From positions 1,426,001 to 1,490,000 of the forward strand of contig JAUKTV010000004.1 in the NCBI GenBank assembly GCA_030549205.1: a stretch of DNA of 64,000 bases, written 5' to 3'. Source of the stretch: Apiosordaria backusii (taxonomy: Eukaryota > Ascomycota > Sordariomycetes > Sordariales > Lasiosphaeriaceae). Below the pieces are notes generated by a model. The model worked only from the letters and a program-made list of their open reading frames with translations. It had not been told where the DNA came from and made no database searches. Both the position numbers and the translations under genes were made by a program. Below are positions 21,392 to 33,795 of this stretch, in pieces (position 1 is the first letter of the stretch; each line of letters starts with the position of its first letter).

Positions 21392-21602
21392 TTCGGAACC
21401 CTAACCCTACCATTGGAGTTCCCCTTGTTCGCACACGTTCCCTCCTATCCACCTTATCTACCATATGTATCAATGATCTTGACCAGTATTCTATCTTCAC
21501 TGTTGGTGTTACCAGCTTATTACTGAAGTAGTCGGACCGTGTTACACAACATGTCCATCCCAGAACATACCAAATGCCCCTGTTATACGGCATTGGCCAG
21601 GT

Positions 21603-23130
21603 TCAGTTTGGCTCCTCCCGTGAAACCCATGGATCGTTGAGAAGTTCACGTGTCGAAGCTCTCTGGTCAGGGTCAACCACCAGGAGTTTGCGAAGATACT
21701 GTCCAAGTGTTTCCAGCTCTGCTTCATCCAGCTGGAGAGTCTTGCTCTCGTAGCCATCAAAGTACGATCTCCGGATTTCTTCCTCCAGAGGCAGGAAATA
21801 ATCTGCTGATGAATCTGGGAAGCGTTAGCCATGCACTAAACCTCGCCCGGGAAGGTATCGACGCCAGAAACGAAAATTGAACAGACTACTGGGAGGATTT
21901 TTTAAAACGCCGCTGGCAAGTGCATCGTGGATCCACTGCTCGGGGATACCGCCGATGACTTTTTGAAATTGCGGAATCAAGTCCTTGTCGTCAAAGTCTG
22001 CCTCGAAAGGGGTACGCCCGGTGACGAGCTCGTAAGTCTTGCGTGGTCAGGAAGTTAATACTAGCCTAATCATCTCCTCATATTTTTTGCTTACCGTGGA
22101 ACCAAGATTCCAAATATCTACCGCCTTGCTGAGAACACGTTGGAAGACGAGCTCTGGGGGGTGGTGGGACATCGGCGTAGATATCTGGGTAGGGGGTTGG
22201 GCGAAGAAGAAAGCTACATCCTTTGCAATCAGCTCAACTTCTGCGCGAAAGGACAAAAGGGTGGAGCGAGAAACGCACATTCACCAAGGTCAATAAGCTT
22301 GATTTCACGGAGGCGAGGGTATATCTTGGGACTGAACTCGGTCGGTTCTACCAGATATTCTGGTATACCCGGTTCAAGAGGTCGCCCGTCCCGCCTCGCG
22401 ATCTTACCTACTTGTGGAGGGCCTAGGTGTTGGATGATGCTCTCTGGGGATGCCGGTTTTAAATCTGGGAGGCAGAACTGGACATTTCCCATATGTATGT
22501 CTAGTAGCTACTAATTAGGGTAACAAGGTGAGACAGCGAAGAACAAGCAGGCTTACCTCCATGTGCCACGCCGACCGAGTGTAGATAGTCGACGGCCAGA
22601 AGCAGCTGTCTAGAGACCGAACGAGCGAGATTCCCTTCCAACCTGTAGTTTGGGCACCGATCTGCGACAGACGATGTCGTGGGCCCCAAAAGGTCTAGAA
22701 CGGCGCAGAGGTGGCGGCCGTTTGGTCCCTCGATATGGAACGACTCGAGAAGATGAGAGACGTGCTTGTGCCCAGGATGGTCAGGGTCGCCTCGGTCCTT
22801 GAGGGCTTGGAGGACACTGAGTTCGCGGCTGGTTTCATCGGATTTGTCGGCGGTGACGACTTTGATAGTCACATTCCGCTGTTTCCTAGTTTGCAGGATC
22901 AGAACCGATCGCGGGTCAAGATGGCAGGAGCGCAGGTGTGGCCAGATAACGTACAAATTGTCCCGAGCAAGCCATACGGTGGAGAAGGCCCCAAAGCCAA
23001 GCTTGTGCAGGATTTCGTATCGGTCGTTCTGGAGCGTGTCGTGTAAGTGAATGGGATGATATCCTCCAGGGCAATATTTGCCCAAGTCCTCCGCGGCCAC
23101 ACCAATGGTATACTCGAGGATATTGACCAT
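21603..23130 (-). CDS. SRPK-like serine/threonine protein kinase
   Basis: Six exons, 23130-22955, 22885-22557, 22500-22279, 22213-22095, 22037-21890 and 21814-21603, give 401 residues, with every junction keeping a continuous kinase reading. Motifs: glycine loop KLGFGAFSTVWLA, VTIKVV with the ATP-anchoring Lys, catalytic loop VAHGDIHMGN (HGD instead of HRD, with the Asp and Asn kept), metal loop LIDLGES (DLG), STPMSHHPPELVF as the activation-segment end, and DIWNLGST. This pattern is that of fungal SRPK-family kinases, which phosphorylate SR-type splicing factors; many fungal members have unknown targets. The long spacer between the kinase halves of true SRPKs is short here. Intron 4 uses a CAAG acceptor and intron 5 a GTAGTC donor. 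A slightly longer N-terminus cannot be excluded. Confidence 0.87.
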
Positions 23131-24995
23131 TCTTTGTGTTGAAAATTCTTGCAGATGACGTTAACAGTAGTGCGGCAATACCATGAGATGTATGGAATGT
23201 GGTAATTCGGGAAGATTGAGGACGGCTTCTCGCGGTGATCTGTGTTGCTAGAGGCAAGGCCGCTGCCGTGCCAGGGCAACAACCATCCAGTGCATGTATA
23301 AGTCACGTGCCTCCGCGAGTGCAAGACATCAAGATTCGGAAGAGGGAACAATTTTGGCATTACCGATTGCAAGACTTTGCAAAGTAATTGCGGACATGAA
23401 CAGAAGGCTGCGCTTGTCTAATATTTACTCTGTTCGTCATGACGGTTTTTGTGATGATCATCAAGGGTACCATGAACGGTCATGGTGTTGGCCAGGAAAG
23501 CACCAATGTTGGGGCAGAAACGAGAACAGTGATTCTGCCCTGGAGATGGCTTTTGCGTCATATTGAGCTTTCTCTTTGTAAGTGGGTTGCATATAACTGT
23601 AGACTACCTTAGTTGAGTGTTTCAAGCGCTGACTGGGACTTTTTGACAGCGACAATCACCGCTTCACTGATCTCCGCCTACCAAGTCATTGTTTTCAGGC
23701 AACAAGCGATGCAGCAACACCATGACTAGTGAAGCAAAATTTGAAATATTGAGTTCCTTGTCGCTTTGCTGCAAATGATGGGCCGCAAACACACACGATG
23801 TGGGATTTTCAAGATGCTTTTAGTCTATCTACTAGCGATGTAGGACGGGTAAATGGTTGGCATAGAACAAGACGATCGGGGACACATCAACCTTGGGCTG
23901 CGGTCACAGACTGTTATTTGGGAAGTCTATAACCCTAGGGAGGAGGCTTGGAAACGGTGGAATCTCTGTCTCCAGATGACAACCTCTTTCAAGGCAACAA
24001 ATCCTAGGGAGCTGCAGTGTGCATGTGTGCGAGCGAGGTGGACATCATGAGCTGGGGCTAAGTCCAATATACTAGCTGAATGTTGTTGTACACATATTCT
24101 TGGCTTAATCATGCAAATATATAAGGTATCGTGAGAACAAATAGCAATTGTTTGGATTCTCGCACAAATGTCGCCCTGACTATTGTTATCGTGGGGCCTC
24201 ACAATTGCTCGGTCGGCTGGTACCCCTGAGCCCTGAACCCCTGAACGAGCCCCTGGATCCTGCTCAATGTGCTGGGTGTGGTTGACACCAGTTCATCCAA
24301 AACGTCGATATGACAGGCCAATTAAGGGCGTGATCTTTTCGCTCTTTCTCCCACCTGAAACCTCTCATATAAAGACTTTGAAATATATTTGATGACTCAA
24401 CCGGGTTGAAGTGGCTTTTGTTGTGTTGGCTGGCGGCCACCCACAAACAGGCTTCCAAAAAACAAGCCACTTTTTTCGCATAAAAGCCTATATTCTGAGT
24501 AAAAAGACCACGCCCTACGTCCACGAACTGAACTGAACTTTCTTGAGCTTAATTCACTGGAAAGCTCATCCCAAGTTGCCTCGTTCCTCGCTGTGTTGAA
24601 TTGTCTCCAGGAGCAAGGTGTTTTGGATAACTGGTCTATTCAATATAAAAGACAAAACCTAAAGAGAATACAACAGCCTTCATGCAGATGCTAGGAACTG
24701 GAGTGAACAATGTCAACTTGCTCCTAGGTGTTTCTTTTCCAGTATTTAAACTCGGTTCAGGGCTTGAACTCTCTCTTCCTCAAACCCACTTACTTCCAAA
24801 CCATGATGAACAAAGTTTGGAAAAGCAAATCTTCTACGACTTAGGCTTTAGTTCACAAGAAATCTTTGCTATAAACCTAGGTAGCTGCAACTCCGTCCCC
24901 AGCCGCCTCTTCTCCAGTCTGGGTTGATTTGTCGTATCCCCAAAAAATCTCATTTTCAATCCTCTTCACGGCCTTCCGACATCTTGCAAGTGAAG
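23131..24995. other. Intergenic, 1.9 kb, divergent promoters
   Basis: Separates the minus-strand kinase from a plus-strand gene. Frames of 60-90 codons on both strands have no domain or splice support. No RNA gene, repeat or transposon end is recognisable. The right third becomes AT-rich and pyrimidine-rich before 24996. Confidence 0.5.
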
Positions 24996-26143
24996 ATGAG
25001 CACTCAAAACACGCCTCCTGGGCTGCCTAATGTAAGTTGCAACTTTGAACAAATCCAATTGTCTAACGAACGTTTTGATAGCCTCCCATATCACAGCGGA
25101 CAAGCCACCGGGCCAACGAGGAATACTCTCGCACGCAGGTCCAACGCGCGCAGGCCCAGGGAGGTATGCCCAGACAAACGGGGTTCCCAAGCGCCAGCAA
25201 CACACCGGGTTTGTTGCAGTATCCCCGTCTGTTTCAGCAATCACCAGCCACGGTTCAATACAATCCTCCCAGTTTCAACACCACACCACGCCCCTCTCAG
25301 GGGCTGGCGTCAGGATCACCTGTCACGGCTCAATCCAATCCTTACATCCAGAGAGCCCTCGTCACTCCTCCTATGGGGCAGGCCGTCAACGGTCAATTTC
25401 ACATCGCACCTAGACAACCCTCAGCCAACTATCGAGGCAATACCTCGAATCCTCGCAACCACTCAGCGGCCATCCCCGTTTGTGAGTCCTCTAGTCTCTT
25501 CGTAACCCAGCTACCACCCAACACAACCGTCGAGCTCCTTCTCAACACCATCTGCGACCGCTTCCCAGGCCTCAACGACCGCATCTACGGTTGCAGCATC
25601 CAAGCCCCCCAGCCAGAAAAGGGGTACCACCACGCCGCCGCCTCTATCACAACCTTCACCCGCCCCGGCGCCGAGCGGCTGATGCACTTCATCAATGTTT
25701 CCCCCGGCCTCGTCATCAACGGCCAGGCAGCCAGGTGCATCTGGAACCGTACCTTGGCTGAGCCTCCTGCGAAGAGAGTCGCTCCTGACCACTCTAGGGT
25801 GCTCCTCATGAGAGGCTCGCAGCAAGCTCTCTTCGATGTCATTGAAAGGCTCTGTCCGCTCCTCGGGAGGGAGAATGGGGGAGTTAGATTCGAGACTCAA
25901 GACGCTGGATTTTGGCAGAATGGGGATGAGTGTGTGTTGGAGTTGATCTTTGGTTCGTATAGAGGGCAAGCTGCGAACGTCAAGGGGCTGATCAATAAAG
26001 AGATGCCCTTTGTTGATGTGCGGTATGGGATTGATCCTTGTGACAATCGGTCGAGGAGTACGTGGAGGAAGCAGGGATGGATCAGGTCCGCTGATCTCAG
26101 TACTGCACATCAGGCGGCAATCAGCCAAAATAGGGAAAACTGA
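24996..26143 (+). CDS. RRM-like protein of unknown role
   Basis: Two exons, 24996-25031 and 25082-26143, give 365 residues; the 50-nt intron has a GTAAGT donor, CTAAC branch and TAG acceptor. The first 150 or so residues are rich in Pro, Gln and Asn and probably disordered. A beta-alpha-beta pattern then begins at SLFVTQLPPNTTVELLLNTI, which resembles the RNP2 strand and first helix of an RNA-recognition motif, continuing to about residue 245 (HHAAASITTFTRPGAERLM as the RNP1-like part, without the usual aromatic residues). A second domain of similar size follows (RVLLMRGSQQALFDVIERL). RNA binding is inferred from the fold pattern; the missing RNP1 aromatics make protein binding a fair alternative. 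Confidence 0.7.
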
Positions 26144-26637
26144 TCACTTGGCAGAGTGAACTGGGCTTATATCAGCGTGATGACTGATAGGGTTTAGGGG
26201 GAGAACGAGATACCCAAGGGCTACTACCTACATACCTATAGAGGTATAAATTAACCGCATCTTAATATAAAATTATCTGTCTACCCTTAGTTTCATTGCT
26301 CTGTGAGTCGAAGCTTATACGTGAAATGATGTGAAAGGAACAGCTCTTGATCTGTAGCCCGCATGGAGGAATATAATGTCTTTTGCGTTTCGCAGTTTCT
26401 TTGGTGGAGACAAAGCCTCCGTCTATGCTTCTTTGATGACTTTGCCCTATTCTTCTTAGCTACCTGCGGAATACTTTGCATACAGCTATCTACCTAAGTT
26501 GGAACAATGCTTTACTCCATATATAACACCTCACTTATCCCTTTGTAGTAGATACCTGTGGGGTGCCATAGTTATGAGGCTCATATATTGTAAGACGGAG
26601 TGGCCTCAGCTCATTACCCTTCCTACCATCCTGGTAA
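26144..26637. other. Intergenic, convergent 3' ends
   Basis: AT-rich short spacer between two convergent genes. No feature recognised. Confidence 0.5.
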
Positions 26638-27846
26638 TTACAAGACCTCCCCAGGTAGACTGGTCAACCCTGCAATGAATTGTCAGCGTAGCTCTTCACA
26701 CCAAACAAGACACACCCCATCGTTGTAGACTTACATCCGTCATAATTCTCATTGACACGCGGTGGCACGGTACACTTGACCGCCTCCTCCGGCGTCTGCG
26801 TCTCCAAAACGTCGCACACATCCATGGTACACCGAGCATCCATAGCGCGCTGCAAGGCATCGTCCTTCCAACCGAAAACATAATCACCGTGCTGGGAAAA
26901 TCCTTTTTGATCACCCGTAGACCAGACGAACGGCTGAGATCCATCCTCCGGCCAAAGGTCAGGATCGCTGAAGAGGTCGGTCTGGGAACACAGGGGTTAG
27001 CTACCACCTTTGAACGCACAATGAAATCGGCTCTGGTTAGGAAATTGAACATACCCTCCACCTAACCTCATACATAACCTGCGGAATCACCACCGGGTGT
27101 GTCTCTGGGCACTGCCCTGTCGGACCAACATCATACGCCCCGGCGCCCTTAGCATAAGCAACATGGCTCATATGATCCGGGCTATCGAGATTGACACCAT
27201 CCCAGCACGTCGGGAAGGTGATCACCGATCTGATGCCTCCCACGCAGGGCTTGCTGGGAAGCTTCTCCGTATCCGGCGCGGCGCAGTTCAAGTTTCGGTT
27301 ATCCCCCGACTCAGGCATGCACCGATGGCAGACTTTGATCGGCGCTGGTCCTGCATTCTCCCCTTCCTTCTTGGCGGCATCGCCAACCAACATCCTAAAT
27401 CCAGGCTTGAAAGCCTTGACCGTGCCGGGGGTTGTGATGGTGGTGGAAGGGATGTAGTAAACCGTAATACCACCGTTGCCGTGGAGCATTTCCTCTTGCT
27501 GTTGGGGCACGCGTTTGTATGTCCCGTTGCGGGCGCGGAAGAAGAGGACTGCGGTCCAGTAGTTGGAGAGGTCTTCGGTGAAAGTGCAGCTAGTGCAGGT
27601 TGAGTTGGAGACGAGGTCATGGTTGGGGTGCGACATGTCTGGTCGGAAAGAATTCCCGCCGACGATCTGGTGGAGATGGGGAGAGGGGACGGCGCCAGGG
27701 TTTACGAGGGGGTCGATGCGGTCAACGACGAGCTGAGAGCAGGCGAAGCGCATCATTGGGGGGATGACGATGCCAGGGGGCTGGGCGGAGGCGATGTGCC
27801 CTGTGAGGGTCACGCCCAGCGTGAGGGCGGTGGCTTTCAAGAGCAT
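26638..27846 (-). CDS. Secreted DUF1996-domain protein
   Basis: Three exons, 27846-27055, 26981-26735 and 26669-26638, give 356 residues. The N-terminus MLLKATALTLGVTLTGHIAS is a signal peptide. The DUF1996 domain follows from about residue 30: MMRFACSQLVVDRIDPLVNP, the conserved PHLHQIVGGNSF and TCTSCTF, WTAVLFFRARNGTY, FPTCWDGVNLDSPDHMSHVAY and, after the splice, DYVFGWKDDALQRAM. The domain is common in fungal secreted proteins and its biochemical function is unknown. The last exon is only 32 nt; its use (GTAAGT donor at 26734, TTGCAG acceptor) completes Trp and gives the short ending LTSLPGEVL. Confidence 0.88.
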
Positions 27847-28985
27847 CTTTGTCGATGGAGAATCTATGGGTAAGGATGTGGAACAAAACAGCGTGGTAAA
27901 AAGGGGTTGAAAGTCTGAAAACCAGGCAAACTTCGGCCTCTCAGACTTTCAAGAGATTGGGGGTTGAGGTAGGCTTTAGAACAAACAGAAATATGGCCCT
28001 CCTACTGCCTATATGCTTCCCACATGGCCTAGACATCCTCTTGATAATGCATTGTAATCTTGATCAGCGTTGTTACTTTGTAGGTATATTAAACTGGATT
28101 TAGGCGGGGATGTCGGCAGTTGACGACCACACGGTTAGATTTCTTTCTGACCAACATCAGCATAGGAGATGAGACTCGCGTCGTACAGGGATGCAATAAA
28201 CCCACCCGCGACGTACCGCTGCAGGGAACACTTTACCCTGAAGCGTGCCCGGGTTAATTTACATCGATTTGCAGGTTGGAGGAGGACCACGTGGAAAGGA
28301 CCGATATGTCCTCTGGCTCATCGTTCATGGGGCTCATTCCCGGAATGGTGCTCACCTTGAGTCCTGCTGTGCTACCTGGTAAATTGTCAACAGATTATTT
28401 TCTCCTCGCCACCAATTAATTCAAGCGTTTGAAACTCTTTCAGGACTGAAAGAGATAACACTTGTGCATATCTGGCATGAAGTGTGGCCTTTGAAACTAT
28501 GTCTGTTGTTGCTAATAATTTACGAGAGCATGATGTGCTGCCACGAGTACATCTTGAAGGAAATGGCTTGAGCCATTTGCCATTTTACCTCAAATGCTGA
28601 AACTTCAGCGATTTGATCCAAGGGTCGACAATCAGATCTGATGTGTATAAGCGAGCTCGTGCTTGCAGCCAGGCATTTTATCCAGGGACCACATCATTGA
28701 TATTCTAAAGCCTTCAACGTAATCTCTGCGGTATGTAGGTAGATATCATACGTACCAACCAATGGAATCGAAAACCTGCACTTGGCCAAGAAAACAGATA
28801 CAAGCTGCCTGAGTTAGGTAGGTACCTTAGATGGGAGGCTGTCAGGACGTATCAAAGAGGAGAGAAGGAAATAGGAATCAAATGATGCATGGCTGAAATA
28901 GGTAGATACCTAGGGGAGAATAAATATCACACCTAACTAGCTGGGGGTACAGGGCACTGTCTCGATGTTCAAACAAAAATACCTC
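27847..28985. other. Intergenic, 1.1 kb
   Basis: Lies upstream of the DUF1996 gene and downstream of the HET gene. Several TAGGTA-type short AT-rich runs are seen (28730-28940). No gene supported. Confidence 0.5.
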
Positions 28986-31268
28986 TCAAATGATCTCGAT
29001 GACTCTTGGCTCATCTGTAAACCAGTCATAGTCCATCTCTCCCGGCTCCCCGTCTTCAGTCAGCTCGGGGAAGAGCTTCCCTTTGCGATCGCCATAATAA
29101 GAGAATCGTCCGACCCGGGAGTATGTTTTCCTCTCTGGGGTGCTCCACCGAAGTACCAGCCCCTGGCATGAGATCTTATCCCCGTGCGTGCTTCGACAAA
29201 TCTCCACTACTAGACAGCCAGCAACCGTCTCCACCTCATCCATTTCTTCTTCAACGTCAACATGCATCTCGGCAACAGCGTAGCAAACCTTTCGAGGCAC
29301 GCCAAACCCCATAATCATTAACTCGTCTTTGAACTTCCCGGGGGATCGGAGTGGCACTTTCTGTCTCACTGCCGGTGCGGTATGGGCGGCCAAGACCAGT
29401 CGTCCAGAGCCCTCGCGAACCAAGCCGTACTGTGCGGTTTCCTCTGCAGGTTCTGTCTCACAGCTAAGAATCTCTGCGACGCATTCGGATGGCCGACGCA
29501 CTCGGTCAAAGGAGACAGGGCCGTTAACTGAGAGCCATGACCATGAAGGGCCCTGGTAGGTTGTTGGCCGTGGCTGCGTTTTAGGATCTATGTAGCTACG
29601 TTCAATCTTCCACAGCAGCCCAGAGTGGAAGCATGACTTCCAAAGCCCGGCAATGTACTGGTCCCCAGAGAATTCGGCGAATAGCTGTGCAATTCCAGAA
29701 ATACCCACCGCCCGATCAGACGACACCGTCAATGCTCGCTCAGTAAAGGATTCACATATTTTCTCCCAGTGCTCCATGGCTTTGAGATACTCCTTGAATT
29801 GGCTGTTCCGTGGCCGGCCGTAAAAGTCGATGGTTGACTTGGCGGCGCGGATGAGGTCGAGATCCAAGCCTTCTGTCCGTCTCTTATTGCTGTAGTTCAC
29901 GTCTCTGCTCCACCCATCCGTCAACCCTTCGTTGGAGAAGCCCGAGGACCTTGTTTCTGGACATATCCATCTCGTCTGACGGGAGCCGAACTCGATGATT
30001 CGACACGATAGCAACCGCTCCTGAAGCGTCCAGCCCCGTTCGTCGATTGGTTCAGCCGGTTCAAATCCATTGCCGATCCTGGTGAGGGTGATAAAACCAA
30101 GCTCGCCATCTAGGCAACGATATGGGACAACAGCTGCTTCTTTTAAACCAGGCAATCTCTCTCCAAGAAACCCATCGGCAGCCGAGGGCGATCGAGCCGC
30201 GACGATAGTGACCGTGGCGCCGCCATAGATGGAAGGCATCTTGGAAATTTCGATCGATTTGTCGTTGGGATCATCCTGGATAATACAAAGCGCGTCTATC
30301 CAGAGATAGTGGATTCCGATTCTCTGACATATGGTTGCGGCATCTTGGATAGGGAATCTCGGTCTCATACGAATCAACGTTGGAGCTCAGGCATTTCCTA
30401 GGCTGTTCGCCACCCCAGCGATAGCTAAGTGCGGCATAGGAAACCCGCCCAACTTCTTCCGTCCGGCGGAGTCGCAGGCTGATAGTTTCGGACATGCTCG
30501 TTACCTCGAGAAGCCGCCTGGGCATCACACCTGACATAATTCTGCATTTGTGGTTTTCCTGGCAGTCATGTAGCCAAGAGGTCATTTTCGCCACGTTTGT
30601 GCTTGAGGCAGGGAACCTCGAGATGGGTCTGTTTGAGACGTAACTTGCGGAAGGATCTTCTGGTTGTGTGAAGACTTGAAATGCATTTCTTGCTCGGTAA
30701 ACAATCTTGTCGGTGTCGGGATCCCAAAGACCGAAGAACTGGACGAATTCGATATCAAGCGGGGTTTCAGTGCCTTGGTATGTCGAAGCCCATAGACGAT
30801 TGGCCCAAACTGTGGGATTCCCCTAGGTCGGTGTGAATCTTGCGTACCTAGTGTGTTTTCCGGGTTCGGCTCCCCCAGCCATTGCTCCACCCACAACGAC
30901 GAATCTCTAAAAGCCCACCCCAACTTTTGGTTCGGGTCATCAATTGGCAAATCTCTTCGAGCATGGTTGTGAATCGTTTCGCGAGAGATCTACTCGTCGT
31001 CCATAATCCAATTGAAAAGCTGACATCCATTCGCAGCGCCGGCACAAAGATCGTCAAACGTGACCTCGAACAAGGCGCCTCTTTCAGCCATACTTTTCTC
31101 CTGCTCTTCGTCAGAGTCTCGTTTGCGCTTTTCCCACAGAGTACCATTGTCTAGTTGCTCTGCGAGTTCAAGGACTGCTTTTTCCGACTTCTCAAAACTG
31201 GCACGGAGATCGAAGACGACCCTTGAGCAGTGATCACAGGAGTGGGTTTTGAATTGCGCTGCGTCCAT
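28986..31268 (-). pseudogene. HET-domain gene broken by a stop and a frameshift
   Basis: HET-domain proteins trigger fungal incompatibility cell death. The frame from ATG 31268 starts MDAAQFKTHSCDHCSRVVFD, a typical HET-protein N-terminus, but meets an in-frame TAG at 30992-30990, after which the same frame stays coding-like for 47 codons. An intron (30847-30774, GTACGC donor, CAAG acceptor) leads to an exon with SWLHDCQENHKCR and YAALSYRWGGEQPRKC, the first HET motif. Near 30360-30377 the frame shifts by one base, then continues through IGIHYLWIDALCIIQDD and ERGWTLQERLLSCRIIEF, the other HET motifs, to the normal end at 28986. The TAG could come from CAG by a C-to-T change in a CpA context, as in RIP. 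Two lesions argue for a dead allele; assembly error is possible. Confidence 0.75.
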
Positions 31269-32835
31269 CGCGGAAAGAAAAGAAATCAGTGGTTGCGTCA
31301 ACTTCAAGAAAAGGGTGGATACCTATTGTTCAGGCCAGAAGCAAAAAAGAAGACTGTCGTCGCAATCGAGTACGATGGGGGGCACCAGATGCAATAAACA
31401 TGCGAGGGCCATCCCTTATCCAAGCGCCCTCCGGCGTCAGTGGCTGTTCCCACTGAGCCAATTCGAGCTTTTGGGGTTCAATTATTGGCTCAGCTTTCGT
31501 CAGCCAGGCGCCTAAGAATGACGCTCTTCCCAAAGCAGTCTGCCGCAGTCTGCCTTCCGCGGGGCATCACACAAGCCACTGCTGACCATGAGCCAGACTG
31601 CTACTCTAGTCAGTCGCCTCTGTCATGTCGAGTACCTAGACAAGGCAAGGCACGTCCTCTGAGTGCAGTTTGTGTCCATAAGCCCGCTTGTGTGTTACCA
31701 AATAAATACCTCCAGTATAACAATTTACTCCATACTGACGACTGGCCCAACCACGTTTTAATAGGTAACAAAGCGGTGTCTCTAAGAACTGCCTCACTTC
31801 CTACCTAGGTACCTCAGTTATTTGGTGGCTTGCGCCAAGGTATCCCAGTAGCTTTCTTTCCATACCTTACCTTATCTATTATACCTAGTCAACAGACCAC
31901 TAAATCACATCAGTCACACCCCATGTTCCGCTATCAGTATGTTCTTTTGCTGCTACTTTGAAAACCTCAAAACAGTGCCTTAATGATAGCTGAGTGCTGA
32001 ATACTAGGGACAGCCTTACCTATCTTGTGCTTCTATCATCCTTTGATCAGTAATGCCTTGGGGAAGCTAATGTTCTACAGATGTTGGAATCGATGATATC
32101 TGATGCTTGGATTAATAGTGTCTGAGGCTTGAATTAATAAACTTCGAAGCTCGGATTAATGATGGGAATGGTGGGATTATCGACAACAGTGTGTGACAGT
32201 GATGGGTTTGCTGCTAAAGAATATGGTGGTGCTGTGTGAGAGGGAACATGAACTGGAATCAGTAGGTATATAGGTAGTCTCGTAGTGAGTGGTGGATTGT
32301 GGTCAAAACTTGTTCTTCAAGGTGTCGCGCAGCAAAGCCCGGCGACTGTTGAGGTTTGACAAGTTATGATCTTCCGCCTCGGATAATGATCCTCTTAATG
32401 CTTTCAGAGGCCTTTTTTCCGTTTTCCAAAGCGTGAGCCGTTCGCGTAATGGCTTCCACACGTGAAACTCGGTAGGTAGGTAGCGGGAAAACACTCATCG
32501 CAACGCTAGTCCCACGTTTCCACTAATTGGACACTTCAAGGTATGTCAAAACAGACTACGGAGCAAGGACTTCCGCCTCGGAGTGGAGTGGAAGAAAAAC
32601 AATCCTTCTGGCTGCCGGGCAATTATTTGTGCGCCTCTAAGCACACTGTAAGAAGGCAGTCTGAAACACTAGCTTAGCTTTCGTGGGGAGCGTGGTTTCC
32701 AAGGTTAGGTAGCATGGCTAAGGTATACAAAAAGCAAAGGATGCCAGAATAAATTTCGATGTTTATTAAACCGACATCAACACCCTCCGGCAACTTCTGT
32801 TCCATCCTACGACGACAGGTCAAGCAAAGCTCGCC
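31269..32835. other. Intergenic, 1.6 kb, upstream of arabinanase
   Basis: No gene supported. Three near-copies of GCTYGRATTAAT lie at 32104-32115, 32127-32138 and 32149-32160, about 23 bp apart, roughly 700 bp before the arabinanase start. TAGGTA runs are frequent (31800-31890). Confidence 0.5.
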
Positions 32836-33795
32836 ATGATGTCGCTTTGGAGATTTGCAGTCGGCAGTATACTGGGCGTGACTGCCATAGCTAGCAGTAT
32901 CGCAAGACAGTACGTCGGTCCTGGCCTTGTCAATGGTGACACATTCATCCACGACCCAACCGTAGTCAAAACCCCCGAAGGGACCTACCTGGCTGCCTAC
33001 ACTGGAGACTACGTGCAGCTTAAGACGTCCACCGATCGTACTACCTGGCGCAATGCCGGCGCCGCCTTCCCCAACGGTGCTCCATGGACGACCCCTTACA
33101 CGGGCGGCGCGAAGAACCTTTGGGCTCCTGACCTCACCTACGCCAACGGACAGTACTATCTGTATTACTCGGCTTCAACCTTTGGCTCTTCCCGATCGGC
33201 AATCTTCTTCGCTACTAGCCGCACGGGCGCCTCTGGCTCGTGGACTAACCACGGTCTGGTTATCGAGTCCCACGCCAACAGCAACTACAACGCCATTGAC
33301 CCTAACTTGATCATCGATGCTCAGGGCCGGTGGTGGCTGTCTTTCGGCTCGTTCTGGTCCGGCATCAAGATTGTAGAGCTCGACAGGAACACCGGCAAGC
33401 CCATTAACAGTAATAACCTCATCTCCATCGCTTCTCGTCCCGATAATGGCGGTGCCGTCGAAGCGCCCGTTATTATCCGCCGTGGCAACTACTATTATCT
33501 TTGGGTTTCCTTTGACAGGTGCTGCAACGGTGCCGCTAGCACCTACCGTATCATGGTCGGCCGATCTACCAGTGTCACCGGTCCTTACGTCGACAAGGCC
33601 GGCAAGTCAATGATGCAGGGCGGTGGCACCCAGATGCTTGCCAGCCACGGCTCCATCCATGGGCCTGGTCACAATGCCGTCTTCGCCGATGGAGATGGTG
33701 ATGTCCTGGTCTACCACTACTACAGAAACGATGGAGTTGCCCAGCTGGGCATCAACCTTATCCGCTACGACAACGGCTGGCCTGTCATTTACTGA
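32836..33795 (+). CDS. Secreted endo-1,5-alpha-L-arabinanase, GH43
   Basis: A single exon of 319 codons with a signal peptide (residues 1 to about 23). GH43 arabinanases cut the alpha-1,5-arabinan side chains of pectin. The five-bladed propeller's three acidic catalytic residues are visible: general base Asp40 in FIHDPTVVK, pKa-modulating Asp155 in YNAIDPNLI, and general acid Glu209 in AVEAPVII. Further family marks are NLWAPDLTY, GRWWLSFGSFWSGI and the late GSIHGPGHNAVF with its calcium-binding His. Length is as usual for single-domain fungal enzymes; no carbohydrate-binding module is attached. Two ATGs open the frame (32836 and 32839); either gives the same secreted enzyme. Confidence 0.95.
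   Translation: MMSLWRFAVGSILGVTAIASSIARQYVGPGLVNGDTFIHDPTVVKTPEGTYLAAYTGDYVQLKTSTDRTTWRNAGAAFPNGAPWTTPYTGGAKNLWAPDLTYANGQYYLYYSASTFGSSRSAIFFATSRTGASGSWTNHGLVIESHANSNYNAIDPNLIIDAQGRWWLSFGSFWSGIKIVELDRNTGKPINSNNLISIASRPDNGGAVEAPVIIRRGNYYYLWVSFDRCCNGAASTYRIMVGRSTSVTGPYVDKAGKSMMQGGGTQMLASHGSIHGPGHNAVFADGDGDVLVYHYYRNDGVAQLGINLIRYDNGWPVIY

Noticed and set aside
21396..21410. CCCTAACCCTA resembling telomere repeats (also AACCCTAACCCC near 37363)
   Set aside because: Only one to two units each, inside gene flank and transposon end; no telomeric array.
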